In this document: positions 34,978 to 43,949 of the stretch, piece after piece
Position numbering within the stretch: the stretch's first letter is position 1
How the letters are laid out: every line of letters begins with the position of its first letter
NCBI GenBank assembly: GCA_020637755.1
Contig: JACKJW010000003.1
Span: 122,542-186,541 of the forward strand
Length of the DNA: 64,000 bases
DNA from: Brucellaceae bacterium
GTDB taxonomy: Bacteria > Pseudomonadota > Alphaproteobacteria > Rhizobiales > Rhizobiaceae
Direction: 5' to 3'
The notes under the pieces: model-generated
The model's input: the letters and a program-made list of their open reading frames with translations, nothing else
Told to the model about the DNA's origin: nothing
Database searches by the model: none
Program-made: the position numbers and the translations under genes

Positions 34978-37900
34978 GGCCCGTGCGGCTGACCATGCAG
35001 GCCTTCGGCCCGTATTCCGGGCGCACCGTCGTTGATTTCCGCGATGCGCTGGAGGCCGGCCTGTTCGGCATTTACGGGCGCACCGGGGCCGGGAAATCCA
35101 CCATCTTCAGCGCCATCACCTTCGCCCTGTTCGGCGAGGCGGCACGCAACGATCAGGATGCGCCGTCGCTGCGGTCCGGACTTGCCGATCCGGCGATGCC
35201 GACGGAAGTGGAACTTGTCTTCGATCTGGCCGGCAAGCGCTACGTGATCCTGCGCCGCCCGGACCAGTCCCGGCCCAAGCTGCGCGGCGAGGGTGAGACG
35301 CGGACAGCCCATGAGGCCTTCCTGTTCGACGCGACCGGCCTCGAGCCTGACGCGATCCATGATGAGGAGCGCGGCCGGATTGTCGCTGAGAAAAAGGTCC
35401 GCGACGTGGATCAGGCAGTCACGGACCTGCTTGGATATGGTGCCGAGCAGTTCCGCCAGATCGTGCTGCTGCCGCAGGGCCGGTTCGAGAAATTTCTTGC
35501 CGCCCCCACCCGCGAGCGCATGAAGATCCTCGAAGACCTCTTTGACGTGACCCTCTACGACCGGCTGATGGCGCGGCTGAAGGCAGATGCCGACGAGGCC
35601 GAGCGGGCGATCCGCAATGATCGTGCTTTGTGTGCGGGCCTGCTGGCCTCTGAAGGTTTTGAGAGCGATGAGGCCCTGGCGCAAGGAATCGCCGAAGCCG
35701 CCGCGTTGCGCGATCGGTCTTTTGCCGGCGAGGCCTCGGCGCGCACGGCGCTTGCGCTTGCGGAGGCGGGTCTTCAGGCAGCGCAGGAGACGGCGCGTGC
35801 CCTTGCCGCGCTGGAGGATGCAAGCGCCAAGGTTCAGGCGCTCGCGGCTCGCGACGGGGACATGGCGGCGCTGTCCTCCCGTGCCGCCCGCGCCGGCAAG
35901 GCGGCCCTGCTGCTGGATGCCGAAAGCCGGGCGGAAGAGGCCGCTGCCGATCTTCAAGGGGCAGGCGCGCGGCTGGAACAGGCGTTGACCGTCGCTGCGA
36001 AGACGGCGGAGCTGTCGCAAGCCGCCGCCGCGGCCGCGCAACGGCAGGCCGATGCCGAGCCGGAAATCGATGCTCTGCGCCGCCGTGAAACGGAGTTGCA
36101 AGGTCAGGCCAGGATATTGGCGCAGGCCAATGGCGCCCGCGCGGACTCCGGCAGCGCCGCGACCGCGCTCAAGCTGGCAGAGGCCGCTCTGGAAGCCGCC
36201 AGCCGCGCAAGGGAGCAATCCGTCGTGGCGCGCGATGCGGCCGCCCGCGGGCTGCGGCAGGCCGGGGAGGCGGAGCGAAACCGTGAGCGCTACCAGGCCC
36301 GGATGGCGGCGTTGAAGGGCGAGCTCGACAAGGCGGCTCGCCATGCCACGGCGCAGGACGAGCTTGAAGCAGCGCGGACGGATGTGGCCCGCAAAAGCCG
36401 GGACCTTGAAGCGCTTTTGCGCCGCGAGACGGAAACCCGGGCGGTATTGGAGGCGGCCGAACAGGCCCTGTCCCAATCTCAGGCCCTACATCTCTCCGCC
36501 AAGCTCGTGCAGGGCGAGGCTTGTCCCGTGTGTGGCGCGACAGACCACCCGGCACCGGCGGCCGGCGAGCCGGTCCATGCGGGCCGCCACCAGCATTTCA
36601 CCGATGCCAAGGCGGCGTGGGAGCAAGCGCGCGACCGGCTCACAGCTGCGCAGAATGGCCTCGCGCTCGCTCGCGGGATCCTGGCCGAGCGCACCACGCG
36701 CCTTGAGGCACTCGATGGACCGCAGGAGGATCGTGCAAAGCTCACTGAAAGGCTGGGCGAAGGAGAGCGGATGATCGCGGCGCTCGGCCCGGAACGCGAT
36801 ATCCCGGCGCTTGAGGCGCATCTGTCGGAACTGACTGCGAAGGCCGCTGCCGGTGAGCAAGCCCGCGACCGTGCGCGTGACGCACTGGCGCAGGCACGCA
36901 GCGACCAAGCGGCCGCTGAGGCACGGCTGACGGAAATGCTCGCCGCCATCCCGCAGGACCTGCGCGATCCTGCACGCCTTGATGCGGCGCTCACGGCCTT
37001 GCGCAGGGATATTCTCACCCGCATGGATGCGCGCGACACGGCGCAACGGCAGGCGACGCAGGCCCGCGAGGCTGCGCTGGCAGCCGGAAAGGATGCCGAG
37101 GCTGCCCGCCAGACCCAGGAGGATTGCAGGGAGCGCAAACAGCGCGCGGATGCTGCCTTGGAGCACCGGCTGGGGGCAGCCGGGCTCACGCTTGAAGAGC
37201 TGCGGGAGCTGAAACCGGCCATTGCCACGCTTGAAGCGGACCGGGCCGCGCTGGAGGCCTACCGCGAGGAAAAGACACGCGCGGCAGAAGCCCTGAGGCT
37301 GGCGCTTGCAGCCGCCGAAGGCCGCGAGGCGCCGGATCTGCCTGCGCTGACGGAAAGCCGTGACCTCGCTGCGCGGCAGCTTGATGAGGCAACCGGTGCG
37401 CGCGCGGCTTGCGTGGCCCGCCTGGAGCGGCTGGAACGCCTGCGGGACGATCTGTCAGGCCGGATGGAGCAGATCCGTGCGGTGGAGGAACAATCCGGCC
37501 CGCTTTTCCGGCTGGCCGCCGAGGTGAACGGGCGCAACGCTCTCGGCCTCGACCTGAAAACCTATGCCATCGGCGCCATGTTCGATGATGTTCTGGCGGC
37601 GGCCAACCGCCGCTTCCAGCCGATGACCCGGGGCCAGTTCCGGCTTGAACGGGATTTCGAGGGAAGCGGGCGCGCGCGCCGTGGCCTTGGCATCCAGGTT
37701 TTCGATTCGCACACCGGCAAGTCGCGTTCCTCCACCACGCTGTCGGGCGGCGAGGGTTTCATGGCCGCGCTGTCGCTGGCGCTCGGCCTTGCCGATGTGG
37801 TGGAGAGCATGAGCGGCAAGGTCCGCCTCGACACGATCTTCATCGACGAGGGCTTTGGCAGTCTCGACACCGAGGGCGGCGCCGGGACGCTGGACCAGGT

Positions 37901-38048
37901 GCTCCAGGTCCTGTCGTCGCTGGTGCGCGGCAACCGGGCCGTCGGCATCATCAGCCATGTGCCGCTGGTTCAGGAAAACGTTCCGGATGGCTTCTTCATC
38001 CGCAAGGAGCCGGGCGGCGCCATCGTGGAACAGCGTCGCGCCGGGTGA
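34974..38048 (+). CDS. sbcC: DNA repair ATPase SbcC (Rad50-like)
   Basis: The SMC-like ATPase partner of SbcD. Of 1024 residues, the Walker A GRTGAGKST is at about 35, a very long Ala/Arg/Glu-rich coiled coil carries the zinc hook CPVCG at about 518, and the ABC signature STTLSGGEGFMAAL at about 920 and Walker B FIDEGFGSLD at about 955 close the head domain. Start and length are well supported by coupling to sbcD. Confidence 0.96.
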   Translation: MRPVRLTMQAFGPYSGRTVVDFRDALEAGLFGIYGRTGAGKSTIFSAITFALFGEAARNDQDAPSLRSGLADPAMPTEVELVFDLAGKRYVILRRPDQSRPKLRGEGETRTAHEAFLFDATGLEPDAIHDEERGRIVAEKKVRDVDQAVTDLLGYGAEQFRQIVLLPQGRFEKFLAAPTRERMKILEDLFDVTLYDRLMARLKADADEAERAIRNDRALCAGLLASEGFESDEALAQGIAEAAALRDRSFAGEASARTALALAEAGLQAAQETARALAALEDASAKVQALAARDGDMAALSSRAARAGKAALLLDAESRAEEAAADLQGAGARLEQALTVAAKTAELSQAAAAAAQRQADAEPEIDALRRRETELQGQARILAQANGARADSGSAATALKLAEAALEAASRAREQSVVARDAAARGLRQAGEAERNRERYQARMAALKGELDKAARHATAQDELEAARTDVARKSRDLEALLRRETETRAVLEAAEQALSQSQALHLSAKLVQGEACPVCGATDHPAPAAGEPVHAGRHQHFTDAKAAWEQARDRLTAAQNGLALARGILAERTTRLEALDGPQEDRAKLTERLGEGERMIAALGPERDIPALEAHLSELTAKAAAGEQARDRARDALAQARSDQAAAEARLTEMLAAIPQDLRDPARLDAALTALRRDILTRMDARDTAQRQATQAREAALAAGKDAEAARQTQEDCRERKQRADAALEHRLGAAGLTLEELRELKPAIATLEADRAALEAYREEKTRAAEALRLALAAAEGREAPDLPALTESRDLAARQLDEATGARAACVARLERLERLRDDLSGRMEQIRAVEEQSGPLFRLAAEVNGRNALGLDLKTYAIGAMFDDVLAAANRRFQPMTRGQFRLERDFEGSGRARRGLGIQVFDSHTGKSRSSTTLSGGEGFMAALSLALGLADVVESMSGKVRLDTIFIDEGFGSLDTEGGAGTLDQVLQVLSSLVRGNRAVGIISHVPLVQENVPDGFFIRKEPGGAIVEQRRAG

Positions 38049-38054
38049 TGCGCC

Positions 38055-38285
38055 TCAGCGCCGCACGAAGATCAGGTCGGCCACATCGCCATGGTCATAG
38101 ACCCAGGCCTCGCGGTCGCCGAGATCAAAGCGCATGTCGGGCGGGCAGGCTTCTGCGTCGAGGTCCGCCGCATCAAGCAGGAAATCCTCCAGGGGCGGAA
38201 GGTCGGCCGGGGCAAGCGGTGGCGTGGTGACGATGTAGATGCGCGCTTTGGTCTCTTCGGCGCACTCCGTGCGGGGCAAGCTCAT
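38055..38285 (-). CDS. Small acidic protein of unknown function
   Basis: A 76-residue acidic protein starting SLPRTECAEETKARIYIVTT, with a Pro/Leu-rich middle (PPLAPADLPPLEDFLLDA) and ending DHGDVADLIFVRR. It has no signal peptide or membrane helix. ATG 38285 fits better than an upstream start at 38324 that adds a basic tail. It is convergent with sbcC with a 6-base gap. I do not recognise the family; codon use looks genuine. Confidence 0.6.
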   Translation of the reverse strand: MSLPRTECAEETKARIYIVTTPPLAPADLPPLEDFLLDAADLDAEACPPDMRFDLGDREAWVYDHGDVADLIFVRR

Positions 38286-38414
38286 GGGCGGTTTCCTGCT
38301 TCTGGCGGCAGGTCCTCGCCACAATGCGAATCGCCCGCCTTTCCATCGATATGACCGCGACCATGGTAAGCAGAGTGTTAATGCGGGTGGATCGAAGGTG
38401 GACCGGGCGCCGCT

Positions 38415-39509
38415 TTAGGCCCCAACGAGTTCGGTGCCCGCATCCTTGGCCGGCACCTGGCCCACTTCGACACCGTAGTCAAACAGGCGGTCGGTCACCC
38501 CGGCGGCAAGCCACATGGCGCCAAGCGTGACCCAGGCGGTGAGCGCGAAGACCGAGCCGCCGGTGATGCCGGCACCGACGGCACAGCCGCCCGCAAGCAT
38601 GCCGCCGAACCCCATCATCGCTGCACCGGCAATGTAGCGCCGCATCGAGTGCCCGCCGTTCCAGCCCTGGAGCTTCAGCTCGCCCGACAGGGCGGCCGCA
38701 AGGAAGGAGCCGAGGAAGACACCGGGAACCAGCCCGACATCGAAATCGAGGTCGGTCGCCTCAAGGAAATGCATCAGCGTCTTGGCGGAGGGACCGGTGA
38801 AGGTCAGTGACGTCATCTGCACCGGCTCGAAGGCGATCGCAGAAAGCTGCGCCGTGTACCACCAGGCAAGCGGGATCGTCAGCCCGGTCACCACCGCGGC
38901 TGCCGCGACGAGGAGCGAGGTGCGGTTGCGCCAGGCAAACCATGTCCCCGCAGCAAACCACAGCAGCGAGAAGAGGATGGCTCCGGCCGTCGAAAGACCG
39001 GTGAATTCGAGGAGGTCGTTGCCACCGGCTGCATTGCTGGTGAGTGTTCCGGCAATGGCATTGCGCAGCGGCGAAAGGAAGCCGTGCAGGCTGGCCTGTG
39101 CCACCACGGCAAAGACAAGGCCGGACAGCAGCGCGCGCAGGTTTCCGGTCGCCGAGAGCACCAGAAGGCGCGAGGCACATCCGCGTGCCAGCACCATGCC
39201 GGAGCCGAACAGCAGCCCGCCCAGCGCCGCGCCGGAGAGCGATTGCGGCGAGGCCAGTTGCCGCGCTTCCTTGGTGTTGAGGAGATCGGTCAAGGAGAGG
39301 AGCTGGGTGAAGGCAAGCGCCGTGCCGAACACCAGCAGCCACACCGCGACCTTGCCGGTCAGGTTTCCGCGCGAGAAATCGACGGCCGCCGCGCGCAGGC
39401 AGAAGCGGCTTTTCTGGGCAAAGGCACCGAACATCACGCCGATCACCAATGCGCCGAACGCGGCCAGAACCGGTTCGCTGTATTGGTCGGCAAGCGCGCT
39501 GAAATCCAT
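38415..39509 (-). CDS. YeeE/YedE (DUF395) family sulfur-compound transporter
   Basis: This 364-residue membrane protein is a tandem of two half-repeats. Each contains a conserved Cys motif (AQKSRFCLRAA and VLARGCASRLLVL; then LAGGCAVGAGITGGS), as in the thiosulfate transporter TsuA, where the cysteines relay the substrate. It probably imports thiosulfate or related sulfur species. The start at 39509 (MDFSALADQY) is chosen; the frame is open upstream to 39584 with other Met codons. Confidence 0.87.
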   Translation of the reverse strand: MDFSALADQYSEPVLAAFGALVIGVMFGAFAQKSRFCLRAAAVDFSRGNLTGKVAVWLLVFGTALAFTQLLSLTDLLNTKEARQLASPQSLSGAALGGLLFGSGMVLARGCASRLLVLSATGNLRALLSGLVFAVVAQASLHGFLSPLRNAIAGTLTSNAAGGNDLLEFTGLSTAGAILFSLLWFAAGTWFAWRNRTSLLVAAAAVVTGLTIPLAWWYTAQLSAIAFEPVQMTSLTFTGPSAKTLMHFLEATDLDFDVGLVPGVFLGSFLAAALSGELKLQGWNGGHSMRRYIAGAAMMGFGGMLAGGCAVGAGITGGSVFALTAWVTLGAMWLAAGVTDRLFDYGVEVGQVPAKDAGTELVGA

Positions 39510-39618
39510 GTGCCCTGTCTCCGGATCGGCCCAAAGATAGGACATCATGCATGTGTTGGCCATCGCCGCGTTGATTGATGTCAACGCGGGCAGGCGCGAA
39601 GCGTGGCCGGGGACCGGC

Positions 39619-40029
39619 TCAGCCGAACATCAGCAGGACCGAATGGGCCAGCAAGCCAAGTGCCACCAGCAGGAAGGCCAGGAAGGAAAGGCCGAAGCCC
39701 GCCATGCGCTGCCAGCCCGGCGCATCCTCCTGGATGAAGTGCCAGGCATGCAGCACACGCCCGACCGTGAACACGATGCCGAGGCTGTGGATCGCCAGCG
39801 ACGGCGCACCGAGCAGGGCGGCCAGCGCCAGCATCAGCAGGAAGACCGGCATCGCCTCGATGGCATTGGCGTGGCCGCGCATCACACGCATCAGGTACGG
39901 GTGGCCGCCATCGCCGATCGAGACCTTGAACCGCCCGCGCGCCTTTCCGGTGGCAGCGGTGAGCCAGAGCAGCACAAAGGCGTTGAGAGCGGTGTAGAAG
40001 GCCGTTGCGGCCACGGCAGTCAGAATCAT
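39619..40029 (-). CDS. MAPEG family membrane protein
   Basis: The 136-residue protein has four hydrophobic segments and MAPEG motifs (VMRGHANAIEAMPVFLLML and FTVGRVLHAWHF). It differs clearly from the MAPEG protein at 17732, which has the longer basic C-terminal loop. ATG 40029 starts directly at TM1 (ILTAVAATAFYTALNAFVLLW). The substrate is unknown. It is divergent from the YbfB-type transporter. Confidence 0.87.
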   Translation of the reverse strand: MILTAVAATAFYTALNAFVLLWLTAATGKARGRFKVSIGDGGHPYLMRVMRGHANAIEAMPVFLLMLALAALLGAPSLAIHSLGIVFTVGRVLHAWHFIQEDAPGWQRMAGFGLSFLAFLLVALGLLAHSVLLMFG

Positions 40030-40142
40030 GATGCAGGTCTCCGGTGAGGGCGCGCAACCGACGCGTTTGACCGGTCCGGGCAAGGACCTCGCCCAATCCC
40101 GTTTGAACCGTGCGGGCAAAAAACTGCGGTTGCGCCCCGTTG

Positions 40143-40159
40143 CCTGTTCACTAAACAGG
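40143..40159. promoter_or_regulatory. Inverted repeat just upstream of the YbfB-type MFS gene
   Basis: CCTGTT-CACTA-AACAGG ends 4 bases before the ATG at 40164. A bound repressor would block either the promoter or translation start. The sequence resembles TetR-family operators with a TGTTTAGTGAACA-like core on the minus strand. No regulator gene is adjacent. Confidence 0.5.
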
Positions 40160-40163
40160 TTTC

Positions 40164-41348
40164 ATGCCGCACGCCATCGACCGAAACGCCGCACCGTCCC
40201 CTGTCACCACCGCCCTGGGCGGGCTGGCCGGCATGGCAACGGCCATGGGCGTCGGCCGTTTTGTCTACACGCCGGTCCTGCCGTCCATGATGGACGCGCT
40301 GTCGCTGACGGCATCGCAGGCAGGCCTCATCGCCTCGTCGAACTATCTGGGTTATCTCGTCGGCGCGCTGCTGGCAGCCATTGGCGGCGGTACCGGCCGT
40401 GAGCGCGCAGTCGTGCTTCTGGCACTGGCCGCCTCGGCGTTGCTGTGCCTCGCCATGGCGCTGGTACCGGGTTTCGCAGCTTTCATGGTGATCCGCTTTC
40501 TCGCCGGTGTCGCCAGCGCCTATGTCATGGTCTACCTGTCGACGCTGGTCTTCGCCCGCATCGCCGAGGCGGGGCGGCCGGGCCTCGCCGCCGTGCATTT
40601 TGGAGGCGTCGGCACCGGCATCGCCGCTTCCGCACTGCTGACCGGCGCGGTGCACCTGGCGGAGCTTGGTTGGCGCGAAAGCTGGCTTGCCGCCGCCGCA
40701 ATCTCGCTGGCGGGGCTTGTGGCTGTGGCGCTGCTGGTAAGACCGGTGCACCGGTCTGCCGGAAGCCCGCAGCCCGTGACTGAACCAGCCATCGTCTGGA
40801 CGCGCCCCCTCGTACTGATCGCCCTTGCCTATGGCCTGTTCGGCGCAGGCTACATCGTCACCGCCACCTTCCTTGTCGCCATCGTGCGGACCGCCCATGG
40901 CGGAGCGCTGTTCGAATCGGCGGTCTGGCTGGTGACCGGATTGGCGGCCGCGCCCTCGGTCTGGCTATGGGGCTTTGTCCAGCGCCGCACAAGCCTGGCG
41001 CGAACCTTTGCGATTGGTTGCCTCGTCGAGGCGGTGGGCGTCAGCACCTCCGTCGCGGCCGGGGCGAGCGCCGGTCCGCTGATCGGTGGCACGCTCCTGG
41101 GGGGAACCTTTGTCGCCATCACCGCCTTCGGCCTCCAGGCGGGCAGGCTGGCGGCAGGCCGGTCGCCGCGCAAGGCGCTCGCACTGCTGACGGCGGCCTT
41201 CGGGACGGGCCAGATCATTGGGCCGTTGCTGGCAGGTTATGCCGCAGACCTGACGGGCGATTTTACGCTGGCTTCGGCAGGCGCAGCCCTCGTGCTGGTT
41301 CTGGCGGCACTGATTGCCAACAGTGCCGGGCGCATCAACGGATATTGA
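40164..41348 (+). CDS. YbfB/YjiJ family MFS transporter
   Basis: The 394-residue 12-helix protein has the YbfB signature MATAMGVGRFVYTPVLPSMM in TM1, SQAGLIASSNYLGYLVGALLAA in TM2, RFLAGVASAYVMVYLSTLVF, and a late GTGQIIGPLLAGYAADLTG. The function of the family is unknown. There is no good RBS in front of ATG 40164, only the inverted repeat, so the message may be leaderless or nearly so. Confidence 0.85.
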   Translation: MPHAIDRNAAPSPVTTALGGLAGMATAMGVGRFVYTPVLPSMMDALSLTASQAGLIASSNYLGYLVGALLAAIGGGTGRERAVVLLALAASALLCLAMALVPGFAAFMVIRFLAGVASAYVMVYLSTLVFARIAEAGRPGLAAVHFGGVGTGIAASALLTGAVHLAELGWRESWLAAAAISLAGLVAVALLVRPVHRSAGSPQPVTEPAIVWTRPLVLIALAYGLFGAGYIVTATFLVAIVRTAHGGALFESAVWLVTGLAAAPSVWLWGFVQRRTSLARTFAIGCLVEAVGVSTSVAAGASAGPLIGGTLLGGTFVAITAFGLQAGRLAAGRSPRKALALLTAAFGTGQIIGPLLAGYAADLTGDFTLASAGAALVLVLAALIANSAGRINGY

Positions 41349-41360
41349 GCAGCCCTGCGG

Positions 41361-42380
41361 TCAGCTGTCGTCGCCGGCGCGCGCCAGGTTCAGCGGTCCC
41401 TGGCCATGGATATGCCGGGCAATCGGGATACAGTCCACGTCCGGCTTGCCGCAAACCCCGGCAGCGAATCGCTCCAGCGCCTGCCAGTAGGCGCCATCAT
41501 TCATCAGCGTGAAATGGAAACCGGCCTGCACAGGGCGGCGCTTGCCGGTATATTCCCGCTCAAACTGTGCATTGAGCGCCCGGTAGGCGCGCTCCTCGAA
41601 TTCCGGCGCGCGCGACGGGTTCTCCATGCCGGCGGAATGGCGGACGAACCAGTTGTAATCCATGGCGATCACCGGGCGCCCGTCCGGCCCCTCCGGGATC
41701 ATCGGCAGCGGCAGATGCCGGATTCCATCCTTCAAGACCGCCGCGCCCGGCGCCTTGGCAACCGTACTGGCATCATAGGTCAGGCCCTTCGCCTTCTCGG
41801 AATCAAAAAGCGCGGCATTGGTCGACAAATACGGCGCGCGAAAACCGGTGACACTGTCGGCCAGCCGGTTCCATGCACGCGGCGTCTCGCCGAAACCGTT
41901 GATGGACCACGCCCCGCGCAGGATGCGGGCAAAGCTGTCGAACTCGTATTTCCAGTCCGCCTCGCTCCACTCCTTGCCGTCGAAATGGCCGCAGCCGTGG
42001 CTGGCGATTTCGTGACCGGCCAGATAGGCCTGCAGGATGAAATTGAGGCGCTGGCGCACATCGTCTTCACTCTTGCCAAAGCCGACGTTGGAAGCGCCAC
42101 GCCCGTGATGCGGCGCAATGTAATTGGTCTTGTTGTCCGGCGTCAGCAGAAAGGTGCAGGACAGGAAGAAGGTGAACCGCGCACCGGTCCTTTCGCCGAG
42201 CGAAAGGGCGCGGATCCATTGCGCATTGTCATGGGCGCCATCGAAGGAGATCAGCACCTGCTGCCGTTGAACCGCCTTGCCCGGCGATCCCGCCAGGGAG
42301 GGCGTCACAAGACCCGCAGTCATCAAGCCCGGTGTCGCGAGGGCGCAAAGCGCGAGAAGAAAGGTCTTTACGGGACGCAT
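41361..42380 (-). CDS. Secreted polysaccharide deacetylase family protein
   Basis: The 339-residue protein starts with a signal peptide (RPVKTFLLALCALATPGLMTAGL) and has the NodB-like fold: LISFDGAHDN (catalytic and metal Asp), HEIASHGCGHFDG (metal His pair), TGFRAPYLST and a late HFTLM strand. This class probably deacetylates an N-acetylated cell-surface glycan. ATG 42380 is preferred to 42401 because it starts the signal peptide. It is convergent with the YbfB-type gene. Confidence 0.88.
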   Translation of the reverse strand: MRPVKTFLLALCALATPGLMTAGLVTPSLAGSPGKAVQRQQVLISFDGAHDNAQWIRALSLGERTGARFTFFLSCTFLLTPDNKTNYIAPHHGRGASNVGFGKSEDDVRQRLNFILQAYLAGHEIASHGCGHFDGKEWSEADWKYEFDSFARILRGAWSINGFGETPRAWNRLADSVTGFRAPYLSTNAALFDSEKAKGLTYDASTVAKAPGAAVLKDGIRHLPLPMIPEGPDGRPVIAMDYNWFVRHSAGMENPSRAPEFEERAYRALNAQFEREYTGKRRPVQAGFHFTLMNDGAYWQALERFAAGVCGKPDVDCIPIARHIHGQGPLNLARAGDDS

Positions 42381-42581
42381 CGCGGGCTGACACCACTTCA
42401 TTGTTCAGGCGCATCGTGCCGGGGAAATGTGGCGAGGATGCGTTTGTTCCAACAGGCGGCCATGCGATACCGGCGCTCTCCCGGTTGACAGCCTCATGGA
42501 AACCGCGGACCGCGTGTACTATCTATGTGCCACGAAGCGCGCCCGTACCGGCGGTGCCGCGGGCCATCACAGGGGTTTACC

Positions 42582-43154
42582 ATGGCAGCGCTTATCATCG
42601 GGCTCATCCTGTTTCTGGGCGTCCATTCGGTCCGCATCGTCGCGCCCGCCTGGGCCGGGGCGAAAATGGCTGCGATGGGCGAGGGGCCGTGGAAAGGTCT
42701 CTATTCGCTGGTCTCGCTGGCCGGTCTTGTCCTGATCGTCTGGGGTTATTCCCAAGCCCGCAACACCACCGTCATCTGGGAGCCGCCCTTCTGGATGAGC
42801 CATGTGACGGCGCTGTTGATGCTCGTGTCGCTGATCCTGCTCGCCGTCTACCAGCTGCCCGCCGGGCGCATCAAGCCGGCCGTCAAGCACCCGATGCTGG
42901 CGGCAGTGAAGATCTGGGCCTTCGCTCATCTCCTCGCCAATGGCGACCTTGCGTCCATCATGCTGTTCGGCTCCTTCCTGGCCTGGGCCGTCATGGACCG
43001 GATCTCGCTCAAGCGCCGCAATGCGGCCATTCCCGCGCGCGGTCCCGTCAAATGGGATGTGATCGCGCTGGTGGCCGGTCTTGTGCTCTATCTGCTTCTC
43101 ATTTTCTGGCTGCATGCGCTTCTCTTCGGCGTGCAGCCGCTGCCCATCGGCTGA
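42582..43154 (+). CDS. NnrU family membrane protein
   Basis: This 190-residue protein of about six hydrophobic helices has NnrU motifs: LFLGVHSVRI at the start, YSLVSLAGLVLIVWGYSQAR, PGR-like AGRIKPAVKHPMLAAVKIWAFAHLLANGD and a basic RISLKRRNA loop. NnrU was linked to nitrite/nitric oxide metabolism in Rhodobacter; no denitrification gene is nearby, and the family (related to isoprenoid-type NnrU/MapA proteins) is broader than that. Confidence 0.87.
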   Translation: MAALIIGLILFLGVHSVRIVAPAWAGAKMAAMGEGPWKGLYSLVSLAGLVLIVWGYSQARNTTVIWEPPFWMSHVTALLMLVSLILLAVYQLPAGRIKPAVKHPMLAAVKIWAFAHLLANGDLASIMLFGSFLAWAVMDRISLKRRNAAIPARGPVKWDVIALVAGLVLYLLLIFWLHALLFGVQPLPIG

Positions 43155-43272
43155 AGCACACGGAAAAAACCCCGCGCCCCCTTACATGGACGCGAAAATC
43201 CGCTAAAACGCGGCCCGGACGGCAGCGCGCTTGCAGCACTGCCGCAATCGAACATGCAGGCACGGTAGGATC

Positions 43273-43938
43273 ATGTCCGACGACAGTTTCATCAGGGAGG
43301 TCAACGAGGAACTCCGCCAGGACCAGATGCAGGCCATCTGGAAACGCTACGGCTGGGTCCTGATCTCCGCTGCCGTCGCGGTGGTGATCGGTACGGCCGG
43401 CTACCGCGCCTGGGACTGGTACGTCTCCAGCCAGGCCAATGCGTCGGGCGACCGCTTCCTGCAGGCGCTCACCCTGTCAGCGGAGGGCAAGACCGCCGAA
43501 TCCGCCGCCGAACTGGACGCCCTCCAGAAGGACGGCTACGGCTCCTATCCGCTGCTCGCCCGCATGCGTGCGGCAACCCTGCTGGCCCAGGACGGCAAGG
43601 TGGACGAGGCGGTGAAGGCCTTTGACGAGGTTGCTGCCGACGGCTCCGTCACCGATGCCATCCGCGCCATGGCCTCGCTGCGCGCCGCCATGCTGCTGGT
43701 CGATCACGGAACCTACGAGGACGTGGCCCGACGCGCCGAGCCGCTCTCCGCCGATTCCAGCGAATTGCGCCACTCCGCCCGCGAGGCCCTCGGACTGGCC
43801 GCCTGGAAGGCAGGCCGCAGTGGCGACGCGCTGAAGCTCTTCCAGCAGATCACGGCGGACAAGGGCGCCCCGGCCAATCTGCGCCAGCGCGCCACCATCA
43901 TGTCCGAACTCATCAACGGGGCCGGTGAGGGCTCGTAA
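43273..43938 (+). CDS. YfgM-like TPR protein, ancillary SecYEG translocon subunit
   Basis: The 221-residue single-pass protein has the N-terminal DDSFIREVNEELRQDQMQAIWKRYG helix, a membrane anchor (GWVLISAAVAVVIGTAGYRAW) and a periplasmic TPR-like region with Ala-rich helices. YfgM in E. coli associates with SecYEG and PpiD. The gene lies 11 bases upstream of der, matching the yfgM-(bamB)-der order seen in many proteobacteria, here without bamB. Confidence 0.85.
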   Translation: MSDDSFIREVNEELRQDQMQAIWKRYGWVLISAAVAVVIGTAGYRAWDWYVSSQANASGDRFLQALTLSAEGKTAESAAELDALQKDGYGSYPLLARMRAATLLAQDGKVDEAVKAFDEVAADGSVTDAIRAMASLRAAMLLVDHGTYEDVARRAEPLSADSSELRHSAREALGLAAWKAGRSGDALKLFQQITADKGAPANLRQRATIMSELINGAGEGS

Positions 43939-43949
43939 GGAACGGCCCC

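Noticed and set aside
34767..36476. 569-codon minus-strand open frame
   Set aside because: Antisense to sbcC; its codon pattern mirrors the coiled-coil gene.
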